The notes below the pieces were generated by a model. The model saw only the letters and a program-made list of their open reading frames with translations. It had not been told where the DNA came from and did no database searches. From Conus ventricosus (lineage: Eukaryota > Mollusca > Gastropoda > Neogastropoda > Conidae), in contig CM031600.1 in assembly GCA_018398815.1 (NCBI GenBank), forward strand, positions 55,122,868 to 55,157,334: a DNA stretch of 34,467 nt, read 5' to 3'. A program made the position numbers and the translations under genes. Of the stretch, positions 13,215 through 24,097 are shown piece by piece (position 1 is the stretch's first letter; the number at the start of each line of letters is the position of its first letter).

Positions 13215-13305
13215 ACACAACGATACTTGGTCACAACGACACGTGGTCACGACATTTTGTCACAACTACGCTGGTCACATTGGCAATTGGTCACATTGGC
13301 ATGTA
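13215..13305. repeat. 16-bp GGTCAC tandem repeat, 5 copies
   Basis: GGTCAC or GTCAC recurs at 13229, 13245, about 13258, 13273 and 13289, with diverged spacer between. It shares the GGTCA core with the palindrome of the adjacent 114-bp array and may be derived from it. Confidence 0.8.
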
Positions 13306-13499
13306 GCCGTCTTTCTTTCCACGCATGCACGGCGTACTCACACACCCGAATATTGACCCAAGCATGTAAGCTAGCGCGAGAAAAGTAGTGAACCAGGGTG
13401 TGTGGTGGGTGGGGGGGGGGGAGTAGGAGGTCCATCTATTGAGAAGAGTCTAGAACTACACTTTGTCTAAACCCAACTGACTGTAAAAAGGAAATGGGA

Positions 13500-13740
13500 G
13501 AGGGGGGGGGGGGGGGTAGATATGCAGGCTAACACTTTTTTTTAAGGCGGGTGGGCGTGTTGGGAAAAGGCAGAGGAAAACCGTGAATAACCCTCACTTG
13601 TTTGAAGGGTGGGGTGGGGTGGGAAGATTCCAAATAGCCCTAGACTGACCTTCGGGGTGGGGTGGGGGGTAAATCCAGGCGGGGGTAAGTTCCAACTGGG
13701 GGGGTGTGTGGGGTGTTCTAGCTAGTCCTAGAATGACCCC
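13500..13740 (+). repeat. G-rich subterminal part of the foldback element
   Basis: Repeated runs of three to fifteen G, including GGGTGGGGTGGGGTGGG near 13605 and GGGGTGGGGTGGGG near 13655. Four or more closely spaced G-runs satisfy the usual G-quadruplex pattern. The C-tracts at 12637-12680 at the other end pair with this region in the inverted repeat. Confidence 0.7.
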
Positions 13741-13900
13741 CGGGGTAAAAGCAGGCTAGCCTAGACTTAGTAATTGAAATCAATGGGGGGGGGGGGGGGG
13801 GAGAAACAAATGAACAAACACACGCACGTTCAATCCGAATTTTCCGTCGTAGAGGAGCAGGCCATTGTGTGTCTGTAAGAAGGATCATACAGACATAGAC

Positions 13901-14162
<262 letters not shown>

Positions 14163-15240
14163 CTAAAGACATGTGTTAGCAGCATCTATCAAAATTGACA
14201 TGGAAGAAAAGTTTACTAACTATTTGAAAGTATACACTGACGGCTCAGTTCTTGATGATGGTAGTGCGGATCTGGCTTTGTAATTCCAGATTTCAAAGCT
14301 GAAAAATCATATTATTTAGGTAAGGGTCATTCCATATTTACAGCTGGACTAGTTGCTGTCCTGATGGCATTAAATTATTTAATTTCCTTGCCAGTCTCAA
14401 TATTTAATATCCTATTTTGTGTTGATTCACAGTCAGTATTAAAAAGTTTGTATTGTTTTGAAAATACACAAAGAGAGGAATTATTATTTGAGATTAAGTA
14501 CATGTTGCACTGTCTTTACATGAATGGTACTAATGTTGTATTTTCTTGGGTTCCATCGCACACCTCCTTCGTTTTTTAATGATCAAGCAGATAGAGCAGC
14601 AAAAAGGGGAGCAAAGAATATATTTGGTAGTATTAAGGTTGATTGTCCTTTATCATACAAGGAAATTAGTCATTAATCGAGAGGGATTTCTGGAGTCAAT
14701 ACAGTTCCTCATCAAAACCTCGTCAGCAAACTCTGTCAAACTTTGTGTCGATTAGCCGACCGGTTTTCTAGCCTGACTTTTAGACTTTTATGTAATTCCC
14801 TACGAACCAAGTATTGCCAGACTGTTAAGTGCGTATGTCGTGGGGATCTTTCAGTTCAACATGTGATTTTTGATTGTGAACTAACGAAACCCTTTTTGAA
14901 TGGTGTTATACCAAGTGCTGACACTGGGCATGTTAATGTGTTTGACTTTTTAGATTCGTTGCCAGTTTTTTTCTCTTGTTAAATTAACGAGTAACCTTTT
15001 GGGAAGTCCATTAAGGAACATTTTATAATCATAATCGTAAGTTAGATTATTTTAGTTATTTTTATCTAATTTTTCATAGTTACTGTCCTACAATTCATCT
15101 ATCCTTTATTTTTGTTCCATGTAACCACATCGTCCTCTTTTCTTTTATGATAATAGTCTAAAATTGTAAACAATATGTTATTTAGACGTCTGCAATCACC
15201 TATATGTGTGACGAGACGTAAAACAGAGTTCCTTCCTACA
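14163..15240 (+). pseudogene. LINE fragment with RNase H domain and Cys/His tail
   Basis: 3' part of an RNase H-bearing non-LTR retrotransposon (I/Ingi-like architecture). RNase H would degrade the RNA strand after reverse transcription. Seen: VYTDGS with the first catalytic Asp at 14239, GHSIFTAGLVAVLMAL (14346 is GGA where the catalytic Glu is expected), FCVDSQSVL with Asp at 14424, FSWVPSH, and NDQADRAAKRGA with Asp at 14590. A tail follows with CRLADRFSSLTFRLLCNSLR and a C.C...H...C knuckle (CVCRGDLSVQHVIFDC). Frameshifts near 14270 and 14575, an in-frame stop near 14673 and the Glu-to-Gly change show it is dead. The RT domain is missing (5' truncation). It sits inside the (CA)n of unit A; unit B has no such insertion. 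Confidence 0.82.
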
Positions 15241-15244
15241 TACA

Positions 15245-16016
15245 CACACGTAGGCGCGCAAACTGGTGTGACGTTTACAGACCTCAACTCCGAAAACGGA
15301 ATACAGTTACCTCAATGGGGTGAGATATAAGACTATCACTTGTGCGAAAATCTCACCAAGGATAAAAAGTCGAAACTCTATAACCGAGACTCCGAGAAGA
15401 AAATTCACTGAACAACGCTGTTATGAAGACAAGCTTCGTTGTGGTCAGGTTGATTCGCCGAATGTTTTGACGATCTTCCTTTATCCCTCATCCCCCCCCC
15501 TCCCTCCCTCCCTCTCTCCCTCCCCTCCCTTCTTCACCCCCCCTTTTTTTTGAAACATGTTTGTTGTTTTGTTTTCTTTTTTGTTCATTTTCCTGCAGCC
15601 CTTGCCTTTTCTTCCTTCGTCCTCCATTGGATCACTGAAGCCTGAAGCCTGACACCAAAACAGAACTCGGAAATGAATTTTGGAAGATGAATAAATAACA
15701 ATAATGAGAACAATAGCGGACAGAAGAGGTGGGTGGGGGGGGGAGAAAGAAAGCAGGACAAGGGAGGAGAGTAAAAAGAAAAGATAAACAAGACTGGAAA
15801 TCAAGAAAGAACAACATTTGAAAAAGCTTTTGATCGGAAGAAGACAGAGAGTGAAAAAGGAAGGAGAAACCAGGCTTTTTTTGTCGTGTGGTGTTTGTGA
15901 TCTAGGAAAGTGCGTTTTTAGTCTTTACGTGACGTGACACGACAAGCGAAGGCCTTTCATAGAATCGAAAGCATTCGGGGGCTAAGCAAATCAGGATAAT
16001 TACTTATGAAACATTT
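15245..16016. other. Unit A unique blocks
   Basis: Matches unit B at 15245-15335 (GGTGTGACGTTTACAGAC against GGTGTCGCGTATAGACAC) and at 15660-16016 against 20490-20990. A single copy of the GACACGACA.GCGAAGG motif at about 15935-15955 corresponds to the 52-bp array that is four-fold in unit B. C/T-rich and G-rich tracts at 15480-15550 and 15730-15780. No gene seen. Confidence 0.6.
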
Positions 16017-16172
16017 TGTGTGTGTGTGTGCGGAGTGCAACCCAGCTCAACGCCCTGTGCAATTGTGTGTGGGGACAGCGGGCGAGGGGGGGGGGGGGAG
16101 TGAAGAGGATGGTCTTCTGTGTGGGCACACACACGCTGTGTGAAGGAGGGACGGCAAGAGGAAGGGTGTGTG

Positions 16173-16213
<41 letters not shown>

Positions 16214-16224
16214 TGTGTTGTGTG

Positions 16225-16256
<32 letters not shown>

Positions 16257-16281
16257 CGTGTGTGTGTGCGTGTGTGTTGAA
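16017..16281. repeat. (GT)n arrays of unit A
   Basis: Short GT at 16017-16030, poly-G near 16085, and GT-rich sequence with TTGTG and CGTG interruptions at 16165-16280. Confidence 0.92.
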
Positions 16282-16345
16282 AAATGATGTCAACATTGTG
16301 CAAAACAAGGATGAAACAGTAAACAGCAAGGTTCTTTTTTCTTGC

Positions 16346-16545
16346 TCTTCCTCCCTTCTCCTCTTCTCCTCCTCCTCCTCCTCCTGCTCCTCCTCCTCTC
16401 CTCCTCCTGCCTCCTCCTCCTCCTCCTCCTCCTCCTCCTTCTTCTTCTTCTTGTCTTCCTTCTTCTTCTTCTTCTTCTTGTCTTCTTCGTCTTCTTCTCT
16501 TCTTCTTCTCTTTCTTCTTCTTCTTCTCTTCTTCGTCGCCGTCGT
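16346..16545. repeat. (CTC)n/(CTT)n polypyrimidine array
   Basis: About 200 bp of CTC then CTT triplets on the plus strand, ending in GTCGCCGTCGTC. The orthologous tract in unit B (21240-21407) has the same CTT-to-CGT order but longer, purer blocks. Confidence 0.95.
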
Positions 16546-16739
16546 CATTGTCGTTTTTTTCTTTATATTGTCTATGTGCTTCACAACCAAATTCTGGAAC
16601 TCTGTTCACTACGCATGAAAAAGGAGCCGCTTCTTTGGCTTGTCAGGTACAATCAGGAAAAGTAGGTAAATAAATGAACAAAAGAAAATAAATGAGCGAA
16701 TAAATGAATGAATGGGCACAACAATGCATGGTCAAACAA

Positions 16740-17170
16740 ACAATAACACAGACAGATAAATCGGTCAAACGGCCAGCTGTTCAATCAATAAATCACTAAG
16801 CCAGTCAGTAAACCTGACCACCTGTGGCATCGTCAAACATCGTGAACCTGATTTGTTCATTCCACCTGGCATGTCAGAATGCTGGAGGCAGGGAGGGGGG
16901 GGGGGGGGCGTAAAGATAGGGACGGGGGAAGAGGAGGTGGGATAGGGGAGGGGAGTGTTAACAACAACAAAGCACCGCAAGCTAATCTGATCAACTTCAG
17001 TCCTGCCAATCATTTTCCCCCACGCAGATCCACATTTGGAAAGTGTCTGGTTTCCAGACAGACAATCTGCATCTGGTACATCACTATTCTGGTCGACAGA
17101 CACCGGAAATGCATGAAGAGCAGGGTGGATTGAGGGTTGTGTGGAGCTCCGAAACCACCACCCCACTCCC
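16740..17170. other. Best-conserved block between units A and B
   Basis: Includes CATCGTGAAC.TGATTTGTTC near 16835 and a 150-bp stretch at 16979-17130 that matches 22908-23055 closely (for instance CAGACAGA.AATCT.CATCTG and ACATCACTATTCT). It is preceded by TTTTCCCCCACGCAG, which resembles a splice acceptor, but substitutions between A and B do not favour third codon positions in either strand's frame and B has an early stop, so coding is not supported. Confidence 0.55.
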
Positions 17171-17274
17171 AAAATAGATAAACAAATTAATAAATGGATA
17201 AACAAATACATGAATAGACAGATAAATAATAAACAAATCAATCAATAAATAGATAGATAAAGACTTTCAACATG

Positions 17275-17473
17275 ATTAGAAATCATCTGCCAGTATAGGT
17301 CCCTAAATCCTTATCAATGACTAGCCCCCCTCTCTCCCCGTTTTTACAAACGTCTGCATCCACTCGGCCCTTTCTTTGCTTTAACAAAATCTGTTCCTCC
17401 ACACGCACGCACGCACGCCACACAACACACACACACACACACACACACACACCACACACACACACACACACCA

Positions 17474-17554
<81 letters not shown>

Positions 17555-17760
17555 ACGCACACTTTTCTTTATACAAAATCTACGCCAGGTTTCCCTCCTT
17601 CACATCCTACCCCTTCCCGCTCTTCCACAATCTGCTGCTAGCCTGTTAACCCCGACTTGGTAGTTTGGAACCCTCCCCACTCCATTCATACTTATCCGCC
17701 CCTGAAGAGGGAGAAAGAAAGGAAGGCATGAAGAGGAAAGGGGAGAGGATAGGGGAGAGC
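17275..17760. repeat. Unit A 3' block with (CA)n/(CGCA)n array
   Basis: Flanking unique parts match unit B at 23225-23640 (TACAAAATCTACG, CCGCCCCTG). The array at 17401-17564 alternates CA and CGCA blocks. Confidence 0.85.
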
Positions 17761-17764
17761 GACA

Positions 17765-18000
17765 TGCACCTTATTTCTCAATACAAATCTGGTGTTTGAT
17801 AGAGGAAAGGAAAAAAAAAGAAAACAAAAGAGGAGGTTGAAAAAAAAATGGTTGTTTTGGAAAGCGTTTCTTCGATGATGTCACGCTTTCATTTTTGTCG
17901 TAACGTAATGACCGTGTCAGGCTTTTTCACTTTATTACCTGTGCAACCAGGCGAGACCGACTGATAGCTCATTAGTCGATGTTGGTAAACCCCCGTGTCT
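17765..18000. other. Spacer between units A and B
   Basis: Unique sequence with no recognised gene. GCTCATTAGTCGATG at 17967 recurs at 18270, each time followed by GTGTCTCT and a (CT)n array. Confidence 0.55.
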
Positions 18001-18094
18001 CTCTTTCTGTGACTGCGTTCTCTCTCTCTCTCTCTACTCTCTTCTCTCTCTCTCTCCTCTCTCTCTCTCGCTCTCTCTCGCTCTCTCTCTCTCT

Positions 18095-18136
<42 letters not shown>

Positions 18137-18317
18137 TCTCTCTCTCTTCGAGGATCTTCTCTCTCTCTGTCTTTAGGTGTGTCTCTCTTTTCTTCTCTCT
18201 CTTTGTCTCTGTTTCTGTGTCTGTCTGTCTCTCTTTCTGTCTATCATTTCCCATTTCCATTTCGATAGGCTCATTAGTCGATGCTTGGGCTACCCTCGTG
18301 TCTCTCCTTCGTGACTG

Positions 18318-18397
<80 letters not shown>

Positions 18398-18462
18398 GAT
18401 GACCTCCTCACTCTATCTGCCTCCCTGTTTTCTTGTTTCTGTCACCTTTTGTCACTCCATCG

Positions 18463-18494
<32 letters not shown>

Positions 18495-18542
18495 CTCTTT
18501 CTCTCTCTCTCGTTCTCTCTCTCCTCTCTCTCTCTCTTTCTT

Positions 18543-18609
<67 letters not shown>

Positions 18610-18746
18610 CTCTCTCTCGCTTTCTCTGTGTCCTTTTCACCCTGTCTGCCTCCTGCCTGCCTGTCTGTCTCTGTCTCCCGTTGTTACTCGAACACTGTCT
18701 GTCTGCCTGCCTTTCTGTCTGTCTGTCTCTCTTTCTTGTTTACCCA

Positions 18747-18812
<66 letters not shown>

Positions 18813-18830
18813 ACACACACACACACACTT
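18000..18830. repeat. (CT)n, (CTGT)n and (CA)n compound arrays
   Basis: (CT)n at 18018-18150, a duplicated unique island at 18265-18320, (CT)n at 18320-18400, CTGT-rich and CT-rich sequence at 18463-18745, and (CA)n at 18749-18828. This corresponds to the CT and CA arrays at the start of unit A. Confidence 0.93.
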
Positions 18831-19053
18831 ACTTCAACCAGCTCAAGTTTTGAGACCCTTCACTGCAGATGACTACAGACCAAATGGAGTATGACCATTC
18901 TCCCCCACAAAGGCAGAGCACATTGCACGCGACTTCTCCACTTCGTGTACCTCGATCGATCATACCTGAATAACTAGAGAGAGAGAGAGACAGACAGACA
19001 GACATACAGACAGAGAGACAGACAGAGAGACAGACAGACTGACAGAAGGAGAG

Positions 19054-19096
<43 letters not shown>

Positions 19097-19474
19097 GAAC
19101 TGAAATAAAATCACAAAACAACCTGGCGTGTGGGCAGGATAACAGCAATGAAAACTCCCCCTGTGGAAGGGAAATTGTTCCTTTGGGTCCAGCCCTCCCT
19201 GGACCAAAGACTGTACGCCCTCCGTAGGGCGAACTATCTTTGCCTGGACAAACAGACAATGCTTTGTTTCACACCGGTTTTATGTTTGTTGTTGTTTAGT
19301 TGTTGTTGTTTTTCCTGTTCACTTGCCACCATTTCCCCTTTTTTTCTCTTATTTTCTTGTTTTTTTCTTTTCTTTTTCTTCTTCTTGCTCTTCTGTTGTT
19401 GGTTTGTTTGTGTTGTCGTCCTCAGGATTTCGTTATATTTGTCATCTTAAGCGACCTCAGCATTCATGCGCTGA

Positions 19475-19550
19475 GGGAGAGACTGGTTGGCCCTAGGAGC
19501 AGAGCATTGTGATCTTGATCAAAGGATTTGGGGGTTCAGTCCCGCTTGAG
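19475..19550 (+). promoter_or_regulatory. Possible decayed tRNA-like (pol III) promoter in unit B
   Basis: GGTTGGCCCTAGGAGCAGAGC followed about 28 bp later by GGGGGTTCAGTCCCGC resembles a worn A box and a fair B box (GGTTCRANNCC). Unit A has GGGGTTCAGTTCCCG at 12428-12444 but a poorer A-box region. This could mean that part of the unit derives from a tRNA-type SINE. No cloverleaf folds convincingly by eye, so it is not called as a tRNA. Confidence 0.3.
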
Positions 19551-19764
19551 ATACATTCAGGTACAGAGAAGATTTGTTTTCCCTTGGAGTCAATATCTGT
19601 GCAATGTCCTCCAAAGTCCAAGGGAAAACAGGGGTTTTAAACGGAGGCCATGTGTTTGAATTCAATGTGTTAAAGAAAGAAATGAAACAAATAACAGCAC
19701 GCTCAACCCGATTTCATCCTTCGTAGAGGAGTAGGCCATTGTGTACTCGTTGGATGGATCATAT

Positions 19765-20137
<373 letters not shown>

Positions 20138-20209
20138 GCTGGTGTCGCGTATAGACACCTTCCCTGAAAATGGAAAGCGGCTGCCTTAATGCTGAGTTTA
20201 ACAACGATC

Positions 20210-20735
20210 TCATAATATATACAAACAAACAAAAAACTCGCCAGTGATGACAGTCAGAATTCCAACTGAAACTGAAAAGAAGGAAACTCACCTGACAATA
20301 GAGAAGGCAGGCCTTCTTTGACAGGTTTGTTAGTCCGTACGTGTTGAAGTTCCCCTCTCCACGTTGAAATGTTGAAGCCCCCCTCCCCACGTTGAAATGT
20401 TGAAGTCCCCCTCACCCTCCATCCTTCATCCGCCCTTTTCTTACCCTCAACCATCCTTCCCCCGTTCCTCCACTGGCTAACTTAAGCTTGATAAGAAGAC
20501 GAAACGGCGAAATAATACCAGAAGATCAAAACTAATAAGAAGAATATCGGAAGGAAGAGACGGAAGGGAGGGGGGGGGGGACTAGCGAGACGTGGGAAAA
20601 AAAATGATAAGCAAGGGTGGAGAAAAATCGAAACGTTTTGATAAAGAAGCTCTTTTAATCAGAAGAAGAAACGGAGTAAAACAGAAAGGGGAGAAACAAG
20701 GCTTTTTCGTGTTGTTTGAAATCTAGGAAACTGCG
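20210..20735. other. Unit B unique blocks
   Basis: Includes two copies of CCACGTTGAAATGTTGAAG at about 20360 and 20386, a purine-rich stretch and the block matching 15660-15900 of unit A. No gene seen. Confidence 0.55.
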
Positions 20736-20943
20736 TTTAGTTTGATGCGACACGACAGGCGAAGGATTCTTCAAAGAATAGAAAGCGTTTAGTTTGATGC
20801 GACACGACAGGCGAAGGATTCTTCAAAGAACAGAAAGCGTTTAGTTTGATGCGACACGACAGGCGAAGGATTCTTCAAAGAATGGAAAGCGTTTAGTTTG
20901 ATGCGACACGACAGGCGAAGGATTCTTCAAAGAATAGAAAGGG
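20736..20943 (+). repeat. 52-bp tandem repeat, 4 copies
   Basis: Units begin TTTAGTTTGATGCGACACGA at 20736, 20788, 20840 and 20892, exactly 52 bp apart, with a truncated fifth start at 20944. They differ only at AATAG/AACAG/AATGG near the end, implying recent amplification. Unit A has a single diverged copy at about 15915-15967. Confidence 0.95.
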
Positions 20944-21239
20944 TTTAGGAGCAAAGCGAAGAAGGATAATTACTCATGGCAACGTTTTGTTGGGGGGGGG
21001 GGGGGGGGTTTGTGTGCGTTCTGCAGCCAGTTTCAAAGCCCTGTGTGTGTTTGTGTGGGGAGGAAGGGGGGGGGGGGAGGGGGGAGGAAGAAGACTAGGG
21101 TATGTGCGTGTATGTGTGTGTCAAAAACTGATGTCAAAAACATGCCAAAAAGAGAGGCGGGCGGGGGTGGGGTGGGGGGGAATCGGAAATAGCAAAGGTT
21201 TCTCTCCCTTTCTTCTTCCTTCTCCCCGTCCTCCTCTAC

Positions 21240-21375
21240 ATCCTTCCCCTCTTCTTCTTCTTCTCCTTCTTCTTCTTCTTCTTCTTCTTCTTCTTCTTCT
21301 TCTTCTTCTTCTTCTTCTTCTTCTTCGTCGTCGTCGTCGTCGTCTTCGTCGTCGTCGTCGTCGTTGTCGTCGTCT

Positions 21376-21406
<31 letters not shown>

Positions 21407-21407
21407 T
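21240..21407. repeat. (CTT)n followed by (CGT)n trinucleotide array
   Basis: About 80 bp of CTT, switching sharply at 21326 to CGT/CGTCTT triplets until 21407. The CpG-rich part appears to derive from the CTT array by T-to-G change and spread. Confidence 0.95.
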
Positions 21408-21519
21408 TGCTGTCTCATCATCGTTGTCGTCCTAATCAGATTTCTCGAATTCAGATCACGAAGCATGGAAATAAGCTGCTCCGTTGGTTTTGTCAGATAT
21501 AATCAGGAAAAGTCAATAA

Positions 21520-22580
21520 ATGAATGAATGAATGAATGAAAGAATGAAATGAATGAAGACGAACGAACGAACGAACGAACGAACGAACGACACGAACGAA
21601 CGAACGAACGAACGAAACGAAAACGAACGAACAACGAACGAACGAACGAACGAAACGAACACGAACGAACGAACGAACGAACGAACGAACGAACGAACGA
21701 ACAACGAACGAACGAACGAACACGAAACGAACGAACGAACGACAACGAACGAACGAACGAACGAACGAACGAACGAACGAACGAACGAACGAACGAACGA
21801 ACGAAGACACGAACGAACGAACGAACGAACGAACGAACGAACGAACGAACGAACGAACGAACGAACGAACGAACGAACGAACGAACGAAACGAACGAACG
21901 AACGAACGAAAAAAAACGAGACGAAGAACGAACGAACAGAAACGAACACAACGAACGAACGAACGAACGAACGAACGAACGAACGAACGAACGAACGAAC
22001 GAACGAACGAACGAAGACGAACGAACGAACGAACGAACGAACGACGAACGAACGAACGAACGAACGAACGAACGAACGAAACGAACGAACGAACGAACGA
22101 ACAGAACGAACGAAACGAACGAACGAACGAACGAACGAACGAACGAACGAACGAACGAACGAACGAACGAACGACACGAACGAAACGAACGAACGAACGA
22201 GACGAACAACGAACAAACCCGAACGAACGAACGAACCGAACGAACGAACGAACTACGAACGAATCGAACGAAACGAACGAACAACGAACGAACGAACGAA
22301 CGAACGACGAACGAACAAGAACGAACGAACGAACGAACGAACGACGAACGAACGAACGAACGAACGAACGATACGAACGAACGAACGAAACGAACGAATC
22401 GAAACGAACGAACGAACGAACGAACGAACGACGAACGAACAAAACGAACGAACGAACGAACGAACGAACAAACAAAACGAACGAAACGAACGAACGAACG
22501 AACGAAACGAACGAACGAACAACGAACGAAACGAAGAACGAACGATCGAACGAAGAACGAAACGAACGAACGAACGAAAA
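21520..22580. repeat. About 1 kb (GAAC)n tetranucleotide satellite
   Basis: Starts from a short (AATG)n at 21520-21550 and becomes nearly pure CGAA/GAAC repeat to 22580, with scattered one- to three-base interruptions (ACAC, AAC, AGAC). The period not being a multiple of three lets all frames read as NERT or SFVR repeats; these are not proteins. Unit A has only a few AATG repeats at the equivalent site (16680-16715). Confidence 0.97.
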
Positions 22581-22802
22581 GAATGATTTTTTATGAAAAT
22601 AGATAAATAAGTAAATAGAAAATAAGAAAGTAAATTGTCAAACATAATAAAGTGGATGAATCGGTCAGTCAATCAATCATTCATTCAGTTGATAAATCAA
22701 TAATTCAGTATGTAAAAGTGGTCACTTGTCATACATCGTGAACTTGATTTGTTCATTGCACCTGGCATGTCCAGTGCTGAAGGCAGGGGGGCAGGGGAAC
22801 CG

Positions 22803-22804
<2 letters not shown>

Positions 22805-22847
<43 letters not shown>

Positions 22848-23225
22848 GGGAGAGAGAGAGAGAGAGAGAGAGGTGGGGGGGGGGGGTTGAAGGACGTCAA
22901 AAACGGAAGCTAATCTTATCAGCTTCAGTCCTGCCAACTATTTTCCCCACGCAGATCCATACTTGGCAAGCGTCTGTTTCTCAGACAGATAATCTTCATC
23001 TGATACATCACTATTCTAGGAACAGACACTCGAAAATCTTTTGAAGAGCAGGGGCGAACTGGGGGGGGGGGGCGGGGGGGGGGGGGAGTTCTGGGGTACG
23101 GTTCCGGAACCACCACCACCACCACCACCACCACAATCACCCGGAATATCTGAATCAATCACGTAAATAAATGAAATAAAAAAGAAAAAAAATGGGGGGG
23201 GGGGGGGGAGGGTTGGTTACAAATG
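22805..23225. repeat. (GA)n, poly-G and (CAC)n tracts around a conserved block
   Basis: (GA)n at 22808-22870 and poly-G at 22876-22886. Unique sequence at 22908-23055 is the block conserved with unit A. Poly-G at 23060-23085, (CAC)n at 23111-23134 and poly-G at 23196-23208. Confidence 0.85.
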
Positions 23226-23484
23226 CGTAGTGGAAAATCAATCGACCAGGTCAGGTCCTAATGCACATTATTAGGGTGGAAGTCCCTTTTCCCTTTCTCC
23301 CTCCCCCCCTCCTTTTCCCCTCTCCCTCCCCTCCCCCATTTTTATCAGTTCTGCATCCCCTCTCCCAGTCCCTGCTTATAAAAAATTTTGCATCTTGTTT
23401 TCCCCCCCCTCCACGCCTTTTTGTATACAAAATCTACGATTGGGGTTTCCCTCCTCCACCTTCACACAGACACAGACACGACAC

Positions 23485-23502
23485 CCCACCACCCCCACCA
23501 CA

Positions 23503-23533
<31 letters not shown>

Positions 23534-23681
23534 CAAAAACACACACACAACTTTTCCCAAAATCTGATGCTAGCTTTGTGCTCTTCGACCTTACTTTGAA
23601 GCCGTCCCTCCACTATTCATACTTTCTCCGCCCCTGGAGATGCAATGCTGGCACACACACTCACACTCACACACACACACA

Positions 23682-23712
<31 letters not shown>

Positions 23713-23742
23713 CACTCCCCACACACACACCGCACGCACGAC

Positions 23743-23777
<35 letters not shown>

Positions 23778-23784
23778 GCGCGCG

Positions 23785-23853
<69 letters not shown>

Positions 23854-23866
23854 ACACACACACACT
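23485..23866. repeat. (CA)n arrays at the end of unit B
   Basis: CA-rich sequence at 23490-23550, then the unit B end block, then (CA)n at 23653-23866 with a GTGCGCGCGCGCGC insert at 23772-23785. Confidence 0.93.
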
Positions 23867-24005
23867 TTAACAAACGTCAGTGTCAGATCCATTCCCTGAA
23901 GTCGGTAGGGAATGTAACCAGATTAGTAAGCTCACCACAGATAGCGCTAGACCACAGTGCGTACGTACCACTGCCACCACTGTCAGAAATGTGTCTGGAG
24001 ACATC
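23862..24005 (+). repeat. Partial copy C of the unit start block
   Basis: CAGTGTCAGATCC following (CA)n matches 11600-11613, and the following 100 bp is weakly similar to 11615-11735. The copy then loses similarity before the SINE. Confidence 0.55.
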
Positions 24006-24097
24006 AGCAGGCTAACGACTAGATACATATCTACTTTGTAGCATGGAGGTCACTGGGCCTCAAGGATTTGATTAATCATGGTTTTGTCTGTGCTGCC

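Larger units (their letters stand above)
12579..13767. mobile_element. Non-autonomous foldback DNA element, TA target duplication
   Basis: The left end begins AGTCTGGGCTAGCCTGC at 12579. The right end, read on the minus strand from 13767, begins AGTCTAGGCTAGCCTGC. The inverted match continues through CCCCGGGG-like sequence, GTCATTC, AGGACTAGCT, GAAC, a C-tract and AGTTGGAACT.ACCCCC, roughly 100 bp in all. Both ends are flanked by TA (12577-12578 and 13768-13769), and the equivalent site in unit B (around 19620-19650) lacks the element, which supports insertion. No transposase frame is present. The interior is a 114-bp palindromic tandem array, a 16-bp GGTCAC array and a G-rich part. TA flanks fit Tc1/mariner-type or related transposases, but the ends are not a family signature I can name. 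Confidence 0.75.

Noticed and set aside
16017..16618. Overlapping 200-codon frames on both strands near 16 kb
   Set aside because: They are produced by GT, CTC and CTT arrays; the unique flanks show no domain and do not keep the frame in unit B.
16979..17130. A conserved coding exon shared by units A and B
   Set aside because: Substitutions between the copies are not concentrated at third positions in either strand, and unit B has an early stop in the plus frame.
21549..22596. Open frames of about 345 codons on both strands across the GAAC array
   Set aside because: They consist only of NERT or SFVR periods generated by a tetranucleotide repeat; every frame is open for the same reason.
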